From Treponema sp. (GTDB lineage: Bacteria; Spirochaetota; Spirochaetia; Treponematales; Treponemataceae): 59,828 bases of DNA. A program made the translations under genes and the position numbers. Location: contig JAFZOJ010000097.1 in assembly GCA_017550685.1 (NCBI GenBank), positions 1 to 59,828 on the forward strand, written 5' to 3'. This document shows, piece after piece, positions 26,675-36,848 of this stretch; position 1 is the first letter of the stretch; every line of letters begins with the position of its first letter. Below the pieces are notes generated by a model. That model searched no databases, had not been told where the DNA came from, and saw nothing but the letters and a program-made list of their open reading frames with translations.

Positions 26675-29089
26675 TTATCTGTTTACAATATTGAATGAAA
26701 GAACAAACTGATATGGTGAATAGCCGTTCTTTCCGCCCCATACAATCTTTCCGTCCCTAACCTGATATCTGAATGTAAACAACAGGTGGAGCGGGAACTG
26801 CTGCATAAGGAAGCGAACTCCAGGACCCATACTAAAGTAAAAGTCGTTGAGCGAAAGATCTGTGAACAGCTGGCCAACTTCAGGCTTAACTGCAACAGCA
26901 TCGTGGAACAAATCTATACCAACAACACCAGGAACAATCGGGAATCTGATTTCGGCCTGTGTATTCCACAAAACCTTACCCTTTGTTTCTGCAGAGCGGT
27001 AAAGCTCAGACCATCCGCGTCCTGTAAACATACCGTCGATATATGGCTTGTTAGAGTCGCTTATGATTGAGTTATTGATTGGGAACAGCATTGTAAGTCC
27101 TGTGTACAATGCAAGTACTCCCTTAAAGGAATCCTTTTCGTTAAAGTGAATGTCAAACAATGTAAGGTAGCCTTCGAGCTTGGTCTCTGAAGTAAAGAAG
27201 AATTCTTTTTCAAGAACAGGAATGAGTCCGTTCAAAGAAAGCTTCTGGCTTGCAAACCATCCCTTAGAAGGATCGTAGTTAATGTCGCGGCCATCCATAG
27301 AGAAGCTTGTCCACAGGATGTTGGAAATACCAAGGCGGTTTTCGAACATTGAGATTGCAGAGTCTGTAGGAATATTTGTCTGAGCATCATACTTATACTT
27401 TGTAACTGTATTGTTCAAACCACCCGAAAGAGAAAGGATTGCAAAGGTTGGTGTCCATCTTCTTCCCAAGGCACTTCCAAGCGAAGCAGAGAAACCTTCG
27501 TAATCTATATAGTAATGAGACTGATCAAATACACCGTTGGTCTGATATGCCATTATAGGTGTTGAATTGTTTGTATGAGAAATAGAGAAGCTTTCGCTGA
27601 AGGAAATAGGAAGGTCTCCTATCCAGCCCTGTGAATAAGAAAAGTCGAGTGACTGATTATTCTTGGCAAGGTTTATGGTTGAAGAAATTGATTTACCTTC
27701 TCCAAAGAGGTTTGTGTTTCCGATTGTAAAATAAAGAGAAACCGGAAGATCGTTTGGTTCCTTAATCTGAGAGAAGCTCATACCAAGGTTCATGGAAATT
27801 GTAGGACCTTCTTCTACAGAGAAAACAAGATCCAGAAGATTTTCTTCGGAGCCCTGGGTTACATCCGGAACAATGTTAGAGAAGTACTGCAGGTTGAACA
27901 GGTTTCGCATACCCGAAATAATTTTATCGCGGGAGAATACATCACCCTCTTCCAATGGAATTTCTCGTTTAATTACATAATCCTTTGTTTTGTTGTTACC
28001 CTTGATGATGATGTTTTCTACGTGGCTACGGGCACGCTCTTCAATTACAAGGTTATAAGAAATTTCTTTTCGGTCAATGTCTTTTGCAGGTACAGGATAA
28101 TAACCGTTGGACATATAACCTGAGTCATAATAAAGAGATGTAATTGCGGCAATACCTTCTTCAAATTTTGTAAGGTTAAAGATTGCTTCTTCCTTAAGCT
28201 TCATGCAGGCCATAATTGTTTCCGTAGAAAAAATCTGGTTACCTGTTACGGTAAGTCCTGCAAATTTATACTGGGCACCTTCCTGAATTACAAAGGTAAT
28301 GTGCATGTCAGTACGCTGCTTTTCTTCGTTCTGAACTGAATCAATCTTAACGTCAAGAATAGAAGCATCAATATAACCGCGCTCGTTGTAATAGCTTATG
28401 ATTGTTTTTTTATCCTGCTCCAGAGAAGTACTCTTAAAAGCACCGTCCCTCAAAAAGCCAATTTCCTTGAGGGAGATTTTACCCTTAAGTGCACGTTCAG
28501 AAACAATGGAGTTACCTGTCATGTGGATTTCGCTGATTACGGTATTTTTTCCTTCGACAATATTATAGGTAATTACAACACCGTCTTCCTTGCGTTCCAC
28601 TGTATGTGTAATTTTTGAATCAGAATAACCCTTGTCGATATAGTGCTCGCGTATAAGGCGTTCATCAATCAAGGTTTTGCTTTCGTTGTAAATGTCGCCG
28701 GTTTTGGTTTTGACACATTCTCGAAGCTCACCGTTACGAATCTTGCTGTTGCCTTTAAATTCAATTTTGGCAACCTGAGGATATTCAGTTACGGTAAAAA
28801 CAAGAACAACCTTTTCCGGATCCTTGTCAGGCTTGGCATAAGGTTCTATATCTTCAAAAAAGTCCAGGGCATAAAGTCTGTCCAGGATCTCTGCATATAA
28901 TTCTTCGGTAAAGGGCTGACCTACAAACGAACTTGTAACACCCGTTAATTCAGATTTTTTTACGCTTCTAAGTCCTTCAAATTCAATCTTAGAAACAGGA
29001 TGATCCCAGAACCAGTCCGAATCCTCCTGTGCTGTTATTCCTGCAGCAATAAAAATCATTAAAAAAATGCTCAAAAGATGTCTGCGCAT
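26675..29089 (-). CDS. bamA: Outer-membrane assembly factor BamA
   Basis: BamA inserts beta-barrel proteins into the outer membrane. The 804-residue product has a signal peptide (1-20), five POTRA-like repeats (about 30-420, each with a hydrophobic strand, two helices and a GNxxxxxxxLxxxxxxxxG-like motif) and a C-terminal beta-barrel (about 430-804) with alternating strands. The gene is flanked by tamB upstream (22 bp) and skp downstream (23 bp). The barrel ends in a strand (FVLSFNIVN) with the usual hydrophobic tail residues. Confidence 0.93.
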   Translation of the reverse strand: MRRHLLSIFLMIFIAAGITAQEDSDWFWDHPVSKIEFEGLRSVKKSELTGVTSSFVGQPFTEELYAEILDRLYALDFFEDIEPYAKPDKDPEKVVLVFTVTEYPQVAKIEFKGNSKIRNGELRECVKTKTGDIYNESKTLIDERLIREHYIDKGYSDSKITHTVERKEDGVVITYNIVEGKNTVISEIHMTGNSIVSERALKGKISLKEIGFLRDGAFKSTSLEQDKKTIISYYNERGYIDASILDVKIDSVQNEEKQRTDMHITFVIQEGAQYKFAGLTVTGNQIFSTETIMACMKLKEEAIFNLTKFEEGIAAITSLYYDSGYMSNGYYPVPAKDIDRKEISYNLVIEERARSHVENIIIKGNNKTKDYVIKREIPLEEGDVFSRDKIISGMRNLFNLQYFSNIVPDVTQGSEENLLDLVFSVEEGPTISMNLGMSFSQIKEPNDLPVSLYFTIGNTNLFGEGKSISSTINLAKNNQSLDFSYSQGWIGDLPISFSESFSISHTNNSTPIMAYQTNGVFDQSHYYIDYEGFSASLGSALGRRWTPTFAILSLSGGLNNTVTKYKYDAQTNIPTDSAISMFENRLGISNILWTSFSMDGRDINYDPSKGWFASQKLSLNGLIPVLEKEFFFTSETKLEGYLTLFDIHFNEKDSFKGVLALYTGLTMLFPINNSIISDSNKPYIDGMFTGRGWSELYRSAETKGKVLWNTQAEIRFPIVPGVVGIDLFHDAVAVKPEVGQLFTDLSLNDFYFSMGPGVRFLMQQFPLHLLFTFRYQVRDGKIVWGGKNGYSPYQFVLSFNIVNR

Positions 29090-29111
29090 GTTAACTCCTA
29101 AAAATCACTTT

Positions 29112-32100
29112 TTAAAATGTAAATTTCCATGAAAGCGAAAGCGATGTATCCGGTACATAAGATTTAAATTTGAGGCCAGGAGTAAGATCCCACGCCATAT
29201 CCCATCTTATGTTCATAACAGGAAGTTCAAGCTCCAGTCCAAATTCCGGCTGGAAAAGAAGTTTTCCTGTAGATAAATAGTCTGTATCCATATAATCTGG
29301 GGCAGACATATTGAGCATTGCGTCTACATACAATGCGCTTCCTATGTACTTACCTATATAAACAGTTGAGTTATCAAAGAAGTTACCGATTGAAACCTCT
29401 TTCGTCTTATTTCTTTGTGTACTCATGTTAACGGTATTCTGTAATATATTAGTACGTACTGAAAATATATCAAAATTCAGCAAGTCTCGCAACTTGTTTT
29501 CTATTCCACGTGCTACAGTTGACTGAAGATAATAATCTCCGGCAGAAAGGAAGAAATCTCCTACAGAATCTGAGTCTGCAAGGACAATCTGGCCCATAAG
29601 CAGGCGGATTTCGTTTTCGGATTTAGGCGGAACAGAAGAGAATCTAGGGTTAAAATCAAGCAGATACTGGTTTTCGGCAGAAAGAATAATGCGTACTGTC
29701 TGTCCCTGGCTGTCTCGTTCGCGGGTTTCGGCCCTTATTGTTACCAGCGGATTTGCAATATCCGACGGATTGAACTTGATGTTTCCTTCTTTTATGTAAA
29801 AGCTTCGGTTTAAGTAGGCAACGTCGCCTGATTTTAACTGAAGCTGACCGTCCAGCTGGTACATATTTACCGAAGTATCAATTTTACAGGTAATATTTGT
29901 GTGCGGAACAAATACACATCTTAAAAGCGGGTCAAAGTTGAGCGAAGAATGGGTTCCAAGCTTAAGCTTAAGATCTGTAGTTACGTTTATTGGCTCTGCG
30001 TTTGAAGCAGACTGCATGTTGCCGTTTGACAATTCCGTAATATTAGAAACGATATTCAGGTTTTCTACAAAAACATTACCGGTAAGGTCAAGGTTATTGT
30101 TTTCAAAGACAACGTTCATATTACATTCTGTTTCGCCGTCAACTTTTAAAAGCGGGCTCTTAAACTTTAAAGGAACTGTCTGATTTTCGAGTGTAGAAAT
30201 GCCCATGTCAAAATGATCTACTGTCCATTTGTTAAGGTAGGTATGAGAATTCATTTTGAACTTTGGTGTATTTTTGAGCTTGTAAACAGATTCAGAAACT
30301 GTAAATTCGTTGTTGGAAGCAGTTATGAGGATCTTTTCTGTAGAGATTTTCTGATTGAACAGGAACGGCAGCTGGAACACCGGATTTGAAATGGAAACAG
30401 CGCCCTTAAAGTCCGGAGTATCAAAACCGCCGCGCATGGAGCCCGAACCTTTTACAATACCCTGCTCCACAGTAATTACATCGTCGAGTGTAAGGTTTTG
30501 CAAAAGCTTTGGCAGATTGATGTTTATGTTGGACATTCTTATAAGCATATCGTTTTTGTTGAACTGTCCTGTAATATCTGTAGAAACAATATCGCCCATT
30601 CTCCACGAAGCAAAAAGTCCGTCTGCGCTGCTAAAGGTTCCAAAAACACCAAAGTTATCAGAAGTATAAAACGAAATAAAATCCTTAGTGTAATTAACAG
30701 AGATGTCAAACGGAACAGGATTTTTGAACAGGGTTCCGCTCATGCCGGGGCACGAAAGCTTTGCGGTAAAGGTAAGCGGAATTAGTGAATCTTCTGCAAG
30801 ATATGCCTCCCCCACAGAAAGGGTCAAAGGCATAACAATGCTCTTTTCTCCCGGTACTGTAAACAGCGCATTAAACTGTCCCGAAAAATCATCGAGCGAG
30901 GCGTTACCGGTAATATCCGTTACATTCCAGTTGTTACCGTTTACAACAAAGTCGTTGAGCGAAAGTTCCCGCTCCTCAAGTACTACAGAACCCGAAGAAG
31001 AAATAATGTCTTTTTCTACAAGCAGAGTAAGCTTCTGGATGGAAGCAGTGGCATACGGGTGCTCCAGGGTGCCGGAAACATACAGACTGGCGTTCAATTC
31101 GTTATTATCATTTCGTACGTTCAGGAATCGGTTCAGGCTGAAATTAGAAATTTCTGCCATGACATTAAGATAAAGCGAATTAAAGATATTATCCGAAGTA
31201 AGCGGAATTGCATCAGGATTTGAAACAGCAGCATCAATAACTACGCGTTCTTCTGTCATGGAATCCTTAAGGTTCATCTGAACACCGGCAGAGCTGAAAA
31301 GTCCGTTATCAATATTTATCGTAATGTCTGAATTTCCGCGCAATGAAGAATACAAATCTGTATAGGCAATGGAATTAATCTGGGCACCGTATCTTGTACC
31401 GCTTCCCGAAATTTCCAGACGAGGATTGATTGAAGTATCAGGCGAATCTTTTTCAATCTGGAAATGAGTAAGGTTTACTTCAGGTCCCTGCTGCTCGTTA
31501 TATTCAAAGTCTGTGTTTACAGAAAATATGTAGGTGGAGTTTCCTGCAACAAATGGAATACCGGTACAGTAGGCATAGCCGCCAAGCTTTTTGTCCTTAC
31601 CCATTCTGAGCTCTGCATCCATTCCGTAGTCGCCTGAAAGTGTAACAACCTCTGGCATAATTGTTCCCGAAAAATGATACGGGATGGAAGAAGAAATTAT
31701 ATCCACAGTGTAAAATTTGTCAGGTGAATCAGGCATGGAATCAAGCGATGCAGTTGCTTCCAGCGCTACAGGTCCGTAAATCATGTTAAACCTGTTGAGC
31801 TGAATTGACTGTTCATTGCCGTTGATTGCAACAAGGAAAAGCTGATCATCTTTAACGGTGTTAGCAAGGACGAGGTACGGAATGTTATAGGACATTGATT
31901 TTAAGTCCGTAGAAAAATAAGCGTCGCCGGAGAAAACATAATTTGCAGCCATTGCCGAAGCATTTTCCACAGGCTGTGCCTGCTCCGGTGGCAGCACCTG
32001 CTTTGCAATTCCAAGAATTGTATCCAGATAAATACTTTCCAGAGAAAGACTTGTCTGAAGATAATTTGAAGCAGTAAGGAAGCTGCCGTCTGCCTTTATG

Positions 32101-33521
32101 ATTCCCTGGGCATCCTGGTCCATATGGGAGTAATCGTTAATTTCAAAATCAAAATCTATGGAGTCGGCCTGAGGCATTACCCTTGCCTGCATGGCTGTAA
32201 GCGATTTGTCGCCAATGTATACCTGCGGCGAGAACAGCATAAAGCCCGAAGAAGCCAGCGGGTCAAAATAAATTTCTGTAGAAACAGGTGTACCGTTTGG
32301 CAGTATGTATTGTCTTAAATCTGCAATACCGCTAAGCTGCAGGGTTTTGTATATAAGCGAAAGCTCCACGTCTGCACTGCAGTTTTGTCCTTCCACATTA
32401 AACTTTTCGACAGTAATGCCGCTGTCGTTTCCGGTAAGCGAATAATTTATGTTTGCAGTCCCGGGAATTAAGCCGTCCGGAACAAGGATTGAACCGCCTG
32501 AGCTGTAACGCAAAGCCTGTGTGCTTACATTGCAGAAAAGATTTGCAGAAAGAGTAAGCGAAGTATCGCGCAGAATACTCAAAAGCTTTTTGTCTGCCCC
32601 GGAAGATAAAACAGAAATTGGATTTAAGTTTTCTGTCTGAACGCTTGCCTCCATGATGTTGTTATTAAGGTCATAGGCAAAGCGCACATTCATAGGAAAT
32701 ACATTCTGAACGGTTCTTAACAAAAACTGCCGCTTGTTGTACGAAAGCAGAAAGTTTAATTTGTTGAGCTTGTATTTGTCCTGCGAAAAATTTGAAAGCG
32801 TAATGTTGGCAAAAGAATCGTCCAGGGCACTGGTTATGGTACCGCTTAAGGCAACGTCACCCTTTGTGTTTACGACGTTGGAATATTTAACGTTCATGTT
32901 GCTCTTGATATTAAAATCTACTGCTTTTTTATCACGGGTATTTAAAACTCTGATTTCCCTGACCATCAGGGAAGCATTTAGAGCATCATCATCATATTTC
33001 ATTACTGCATTTTTGACCGAAATATTGGGGGGAATATAATCCATGATCATACTCACCTGATTATACAGTTCGGTTTCGTCAAAAGGAGGTTTTTCTTCTC
33101 CTTGCGGCGGGGCACCGGATTTTTCCAGAACCATTTTCTGAATAAAATCGCTCAAGGCCTGTATGTCCGCTTCTACACCGTCGGCAACAACACCACGGAC
33201 AATTGAATCAAACTCGCCCTTTAACAGCGCAATGAATCTGTACTTAATGTGAACCGTCTTAATTCCGGCAAGCTGTTTTCCGCTGCTGTCCAAAACCTTT
33301 ATGTTTTTAATTCCAAGGTTTGCAAGTATGGACGGAGAAATGGAATCGTAAGAAAGCGTGAGCCCCGTAGAACCGGTAAACTCTGAACCAAGCTTACCTG
33401 CATAACGGTCTATGATAGTTTCCAGCCTGCGGTATACGGGAATTGCAAGCAGCAGGGTTACCGTCATAATAACGAGAAAGATTCCAATGCTTATTCTTGT
33501 AACAAGAGAAAGCTTTTTCAT
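29112..33521 (-). CDS. TamB-like envelope transport protein
   Basis: This 1469-residue protein has one N-terminal membrane helix (about 10-28) and then a very long, repetitive beta-rich body of the AsmA/TamB type. The C-terminal 350 residues form the TamB/DUF490 domain. Members bridge inner and outer membranes and move phospholipids or assist outer-membrane protein insertion with a BamA paralogue. Its position immediately before bamA (22 bp) supports such a partnership. It is the largest gene in the cluster. The assignment rests on size, topology and context. Confidence 0.82.
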   Translation of the reverse strand: MKKLSLVTRISIGIFLVIMTVTLLLAIPVYRRLETIIDRYAGKLGSEFTGSTGLTLSYDSISPSILANLGIKNIKVLDSSGKQLAGIKTVHIKYRFIALLKGEFDSIVRGVVADGVEADIQALSDFIQKMVLEKSGAPPQGEEKPPFDETELYNQVSMIMDYIPPNISVKNAVMKYDDDALNASLMVREIRVLNTRDKKAVDFNIKSNMNVKYSNVVNTKGDVALSGTITSALDDSFANITLSNFSQDKYKLNKLNFLLSYNKRQFLLRTVQNVFPMNVRFAYDLNNNIMEASVQTENLNPISVLSSGADKKLLSILRDTSLTLSANLFCNVSTQALRYSSGGSILVPDGLIPGTANINYSLTGNDSGITVEKFNVEGQNCSADVELSLIYKTLQLSGIADLRQYILPNGTPVSTEIYFDPLASSGFMLFSPQVYIGDKSLTAMQARVMPQADSIDFDFEINDYSHMDQDAQGIIKADGSFLTASNYLQTSLSLESIYLDTILGIAKQVLPPEQAQPVENASAMAANYVFSGDAYFSTDLKSMSYNIPYLVLANTVKDDQLFLVAINGNEQSIQLNRFNMIYGPVALEATASLDSMPDSPDKFYTVDIISSSIPYHFSGTIMPEVVTLSGDYGMDAELRMGKDKKLGGYAYCTGIPFVAGNSTYIFSVNTDFEYNEQQGPEVNLTHFQIEKDSPDTSINPRLEISGSGTRYGAQINSIAYTDLYSSLRGNSDITINIDNGLFSSAGVQMNLKDSMTEERVVIDAAVSNPDAIPLTSDNIFNSLYLNVMAEISNFSLNRFLNVRNDNNELNASLYVSGTLEHPYATASIQKLTLLVEKDIISSSGSVVLEERELSLNDFVVNGNNWNVTDITGNASLDDFSGQFNALFTVPGEKSIVMPLTLSVGEAYLAEDSLIPLTFTAKLSCPGMSGTLFKNPVPFDISVNYTKDFISFYTSDNFGVFGTFSSADGLFASWRMGDIVSTDITGQFNKNDMLIRMSNININLPKLLQNLTLDDVITVEQGIVKGSGSMRGGFDTPDFKGAVSISNPVFQLPFLFNQKISTEKILITASNNEFTVSESVYKLKNTPKFKMNSHTYLNKWTVDHFDMGISTLENQTVPLKFKSPLLKVDGETECNMNVVFENNNLDLTGNVFVENLNIVSNITELSNGNMQSASNAEPINVTTDLKLKLGTHSSLNFDPLLRCVFVPHTNITCKIDTSVNMYQLDGQLQLKSGDVAYLNRSFYIKEGNIKFNPSDIANPLVTIRAETRERDSQGQTVRIILSAENQYLLDFNPRFSSVPPKSENEIRLLMGQIVLADSDSVGDFFLSAGDYYLQSTVARGIENKLRDLLNFDIFSVRTNILQNTVNMSTQRNKTKEVSIGNFFDNSTVYIGKYIGSALYVDAMLNMSAPDYMDTDYLSTGKLLFQPEFGLELELPVMNIRWDMAWDLTPGLKFKSYVPDTSLSLSWKFTF

Positions 33522-33531
33522 TACCCTTTGC

Positions 33532-34854
33532 TTACACCTTCCTTAAAATATCAAGTGGTTTTTCCTTTCCTGCCTTTACAGACGGAATTATGGAAACAAA
33601 TAAAGCCAGCAGTACTGTTGCAATACAAATGATGAAGACCTGTGCAAACGGCAGATTTACCGGAATATCCTGAAGATAGTAAGCCGGATCCATAAGACGG
33701 ATTGCCTTAATTTCTTCTACCGGTACTCCCGCAATAAGATAACCTGCCCTTGCAAATAAATTTACTGCTTTTTCTATATATTTGACAATCTGATTTGCAT
33801 TTACAGCCGCTAAAAGTCCAAGAGGAAGTCCTGCGGCAAGTCCACCTATTCCACAGGTAATGCCTGTAATTATAAAGGAAAGAGTTATTTCCGACGGAGA
33901 AGCACCAATGCTTTTGAGGATGGCAATTTCCCTTCTGCGTTCCATAACAAGCATTACGATTGCCGAAGAAATATTAATGGAAGCAACCAGTACAATAAGA
34001 ATCATTACAAAAACAAGCATTACCTTGGTTGAAGAAAAGTTTTCAAATTCGGCTTCGTGAACCTGGCTCCAGCGGTAGTAATTTGCATATTTTCCGTATT
34101 TAGTTTTGAGCTCCTTTTGAATACGCACCAGGTCCGGTGAATAGGCATCGGGGGTGTCAATCATTACTGTAAAGGAAGCATTTTCTATTGAAACAAACTG
34201 CCAGGCGGTTTCCAGAGAAACAAATACCCACAGCGCATCAAGCTCCTGGTAGCCCGAAGAAACAATTCCCGCAACCTTAAAGGAAGTAAGCTTTGGAGAC
34301 TGTTTTCCTTCGTTTGTTTTGATTGTGATTATCCTGAAGGTGTCGCCGGTATGCAGATCCAAAAGCTCTGCCATTTTCTGGCCTATTACCGCATGTTTTT
34401 CGTCTATATGAGATACGTCGCCCTCTAAAACTGTAAAAAGCTTTTTAAAGGCAGCGTTCTTTTCAAAAATATCTGAATCAAGCGCACGCAGCTGGGCACC
34501 GGTACGCATTTTTTTACCTGCAGCAAGGGCTGTAATTCCCATTTCGGGATAAACTTCGTTTACACCCTGCACTGTCTTAAACTGCTGTGCCCATTCTATA
34601 TAAGTTTGAGCAGAGGAAGTTTCTTTAAGTCTTGTAGACACATACGCCTGAACGTTACCGGAAGCAAGCCCAATAATTCTGTCTGTCATTCCCTGAATCA
34701 TTCCGTTTGTAATAGAAAGCACTACAATAAGAGGAATGATGCTTAACCCTATACACAATAAAGCGCCCCACAAGCTTCTTCTTGCAGAAGATTTTTTTTC
34801 GGAACGGGGAAAAATAAGGCTTTTTGCAAACATCATGGGAAATCTAAAGTTCAT
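33532..34854 (-). CDS. ABC transporter permease, LolC/LolE-like (second of two)
   Basis: The 440-residue permease has an N-terminal membrane helix (about 30-52), a large periplasmic domain (about 55-275) and three helices in the C-terminal half (about 280-430) that carry the FtsX/MacB domain. This topology matches LolC/LolE, which release lipoproteins from the inner membrane. It lies 10 bp after the ATPase gene and 10 bp before tamB. Fit with lipoprotein export is strengthened by the many lipoproteins here, but MacB-like export of another substrate remains possible. Confidence 0.8.
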   Translation of the reverse strand: MNFRFPMMFAKSLIFPRSEKKSSARRSLWGALLCIGLSIIPLIVVLSITNGMIQGMTDRIIGLASGNVQAYVSTRLKETSSAQTYIEWAQQFKTVQGVNEVYPEMGITALAAGKKMRTGAQLRALDSDIFEKNAAFKKLFTVLEGDVSHIDEKHAVIGQKMAELLDLHTGDTFRIITIKTNEGKQSPKLTSFKVAGIVSSGYQELDALWVFVSLETAWQFVSIENASFTVMIDTPDAYSPDLVRIQKELKTKYGKYANYYRWSQVHEAEFENFSSTKVMLVFVMILIVLVASINISSAIVMLVMERRREIAILKSIGASPSEITLSFIITGITCGIGGLAAGLPLGLLAAVNANQIVKYIEKAVNLFARAGYLIAGVPVEEIKAIRLMDPAYYLQDIPVNLPFAQVFIICIATVLLALFVSIIPSVKAGKEKPLDILRKV

Positions 34855-34864
34855 TTACCGCTTC

Positions 34865-35548
34865 CTATATTACAGTTTCCTGCAGTCCTCCGTTCACAAT
34901 TCTAAAGCAGCTGCCGCCTTTTTTTGCAAGCGACAGATCATGAGTAACCAGAATAAGTGTCTTATTATATTTTTCTACCATTGAAAAAAGCAGGTCGCCT
35001 ATAAGTCCTGCGTTGGCAGGGTCCAGGTTCCCTGTAGGTTCATCGGCCAGAATAAGCTCGGGATTATTTATAAGTGAACGTGCTACTGCAACCCTCTGGC
35101 GTTCCCCTCCAGAAAGCTGAGAAGGAAGATGATCCTTTCTGTCATAAACCCCGACATCGTTCAAAAGCTGTGCGGCCATTTCTTCTGCCTGTTTTTTTGG
35201 AACACCTGCAATGTAAGCGGGCATAAATACATTTTCCAGAGCCGAAAAATCCTTGAGAAGATAATGAAACTGAAAAATAAGTCCAAGGAACGACGACCTG
35301 TATTCTGCAAGCTCTGCTTCGTTCAGGCTTGAAATATCCCATTTGCCCGCAATTACGGAACCGGAGGTTACCTTGTCTATACCTCCAATGATATTGAGCA
35401 GTGTACTTTTACCGCTTCCGCTTTCTCCTACAATTACAAGCTTGCTTCCTTCCTTAACGGTAAGATTAAGGTCTTTGAGAATGGTCAGTTTTTCGCTGTC
35501 CGAAACATAGGTTTTTTCCAGATTTTTAATTTCTACTATATTATTCAT
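34865..35548 (-). CDS. lolD: Lol-type ABC transporter ATP-binding protein
   Basis: This is the ATPase of the flanking permease pair. From the ATG at 35548 it has 227 residues. The Walker A GESGSGKST is at 41-49, the signature LSGGERQR near 140, the Walker B ELILADEPTGNLDPA near 160 and the H-loop VTHD near 200. The LolD/MacB-type HTLLKDF-like stretch is replaced by YLLKDFSALENVFMP. It overlaps the upstream permease by 8 bp (ATGAATAA), showing translational coupling. An in-frame start at 35566 lies inside the upstream coding region and is less likely. Confidence 0.88.
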   Translation of the reverse strand: MNNIVEIKNLEKTYVSDSEKLTILKDLNLTVKEGSKLVIVGESGSGKSTLLNIIGGIDKVTSGSVIAGKWDISSLNEAELAEYRSSFLGLIFQFHYLLKDFSALENVFMPAYIAGVPKKQAEEMAAQLLNDVGVYDRKDHLPSQLSGGERQRVAVARSLINNPELILADEPTGNLDPANAGLIGDLLFSMVEKYNKTLILVTHDLSLAKKGGSCFRIVNGGLQETVI

Positions 35549-36848
35549 GGTGAAGAACCTCCGCAACAGTCATCTTAAGTACATTACGGCTTGCAGCCCA
35601 GGAAGCAAACAGCGGCGAAGCCATGCCGAACAGTGCAATCATTACAACTTCCCTAAAGAAAATGCGTGCCGGAATATTTGCATATACGGCATAGGAAGAA
35701 TTTTCCTGCACATATATAAGGTTTGCATGATTAAATACCGCAGTTACCGCATATTGAAGCCAGTACATAAGTCTGGCAGCCATATTAAACATAAACTGAG
35801 TGTTTACACTTATAAGCAGTCCAAGGATTACTCCAAAAAAGGCACCTATTGCCCCGGTTGTAAGTCCCCGAACTATAAAGATTGTCTTTATGTCTCTATT
35901 TTCGGCACCAATTGCAGAAAGAATTGCTATTTCGCTTTTTCTTTCAAAAACAAGACGGCGCATACCGTTGTAGATGTTTACACCTACTACCACAAAAATG
36001 AGTGCAACCAGTAGCAGCAGCATGTTTTTTTCTATGCGCAATGCCCCGAAAAAGGATTTATTATAATCTCGCCAGGACTGCAGCTGGGCATCTTCAAACG
36101 CTTTATTTATAGAAGAAATGGTGATTGCGTCGTCCTGCGAGTCCTTGAGCTTAATTCCGTAAAGCTTTTCTGCAGCCTTGCCAAAATTATCTTTTCCATC
36201 CTGCAGATTAATAAAGCAGTAAGAAGAGTTGATGTCAGAGTAGCCGGTTTTAAAAAGTCCTTTTACAATAAAATTACGGTCGCCGCTCAAAAGTGAAACA
36301 TCTGAACCGCCGCTCAAAACCAGAAGGTTTACCGTTTCGCCAACTTCTACACGGAGCTTTCGGGCAAGTGTATAACCAAGCACTATTGAATTGCTCTGGC
36401 TAAGGTCAAACTTTCCGCCTATCATTTCCATTTCGTGAGAAAAACCTGCGTCCTTTTCGTAAATATCCGGCTCTACTGCCCTGATGATTGCGGCACTTTC
36501 GTGACCTTTTTCGTTGGTCATAAGAGTCTGGGCTTCGTAAAACGGAGTGATTGAAATTACGTTTTTGTTTGCAAGGCAGGTATTTATAAAATCAGCTTCT
36601 TTTTCTTCTGTAACACCGCTTCCTCTTATATGATAGGACGAAACTTCCATGATTGCGTCAATAAAGTTCATCTGAAAGCCGTTCATAATGCTCATTACAG
36701 TAATAAGTGTCATTACTCCAAAGCAAATTCCCAGGGTTGCAAGAACAGAAGTTACGGCTGAACGTCCCTTGCGGTCTACTCTGGCAAAACGGCCGGAAAC
36801 TGTGCGGATCCATTGTAATTTAGCAAAGAAATTTCTTCTTTTATTCAT
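35541..36848 (-). CDS. ABC transporter permease, LolC/LolE-like (first of two)
   Basis: The 435-residue protein has the same topology as its partner: one N-terminal helix (about 30-55), a periplasmic domain and three C-terminal helices with an FtsX-like core (LVFERKSEIAILSAIGAEN). It overlaps the lipoprotein gene upstream and the ATPase gene downstream by 8 bp each. The two permeases differ clearly in sequence, as LolC and LolE do, so the machine would be a LolCDE-type heterodimer. Lipoprotein substrates are inferred. Confidence 0.8.
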   Translation of the reverse strand: MNKRRNFFAKLQWIRTVSGRFARVDRKGRSAVTSVLATLGICFGVMTLITVMSIMNGFQMNFIDAIMEVSSYHIRGSGVTEEKEADFINTCLANKNVISITPFYEAQTLMTNEKGHESAAIIRAVEPDIYEKDAGFSHEMEMIGGKFDLSQSNSIVLGYTLARKLRVEVGETVNLLVLSGGSDVSLLSGDRNFIVKGLFKTGYSDINSSYCFINLQDGKDNFGKAAEKLYGIKLKDSQDDAITISSINKAFEDAQLQSWRDYNKSFFGALRIEKNMLLLLVALIFVVVGVNIYNGMRRLVFERKSEIAILSAIGAENRDIKTIFIVRGLTTGAIGAFFGVILGLLISVNTQFMFNMAARLMYWLQYAVTAVFNHANLIYVQENSSYAVYANIPARIFFREVVMIALFGMASPLFASWAASRNVLKMTVAEVLHHE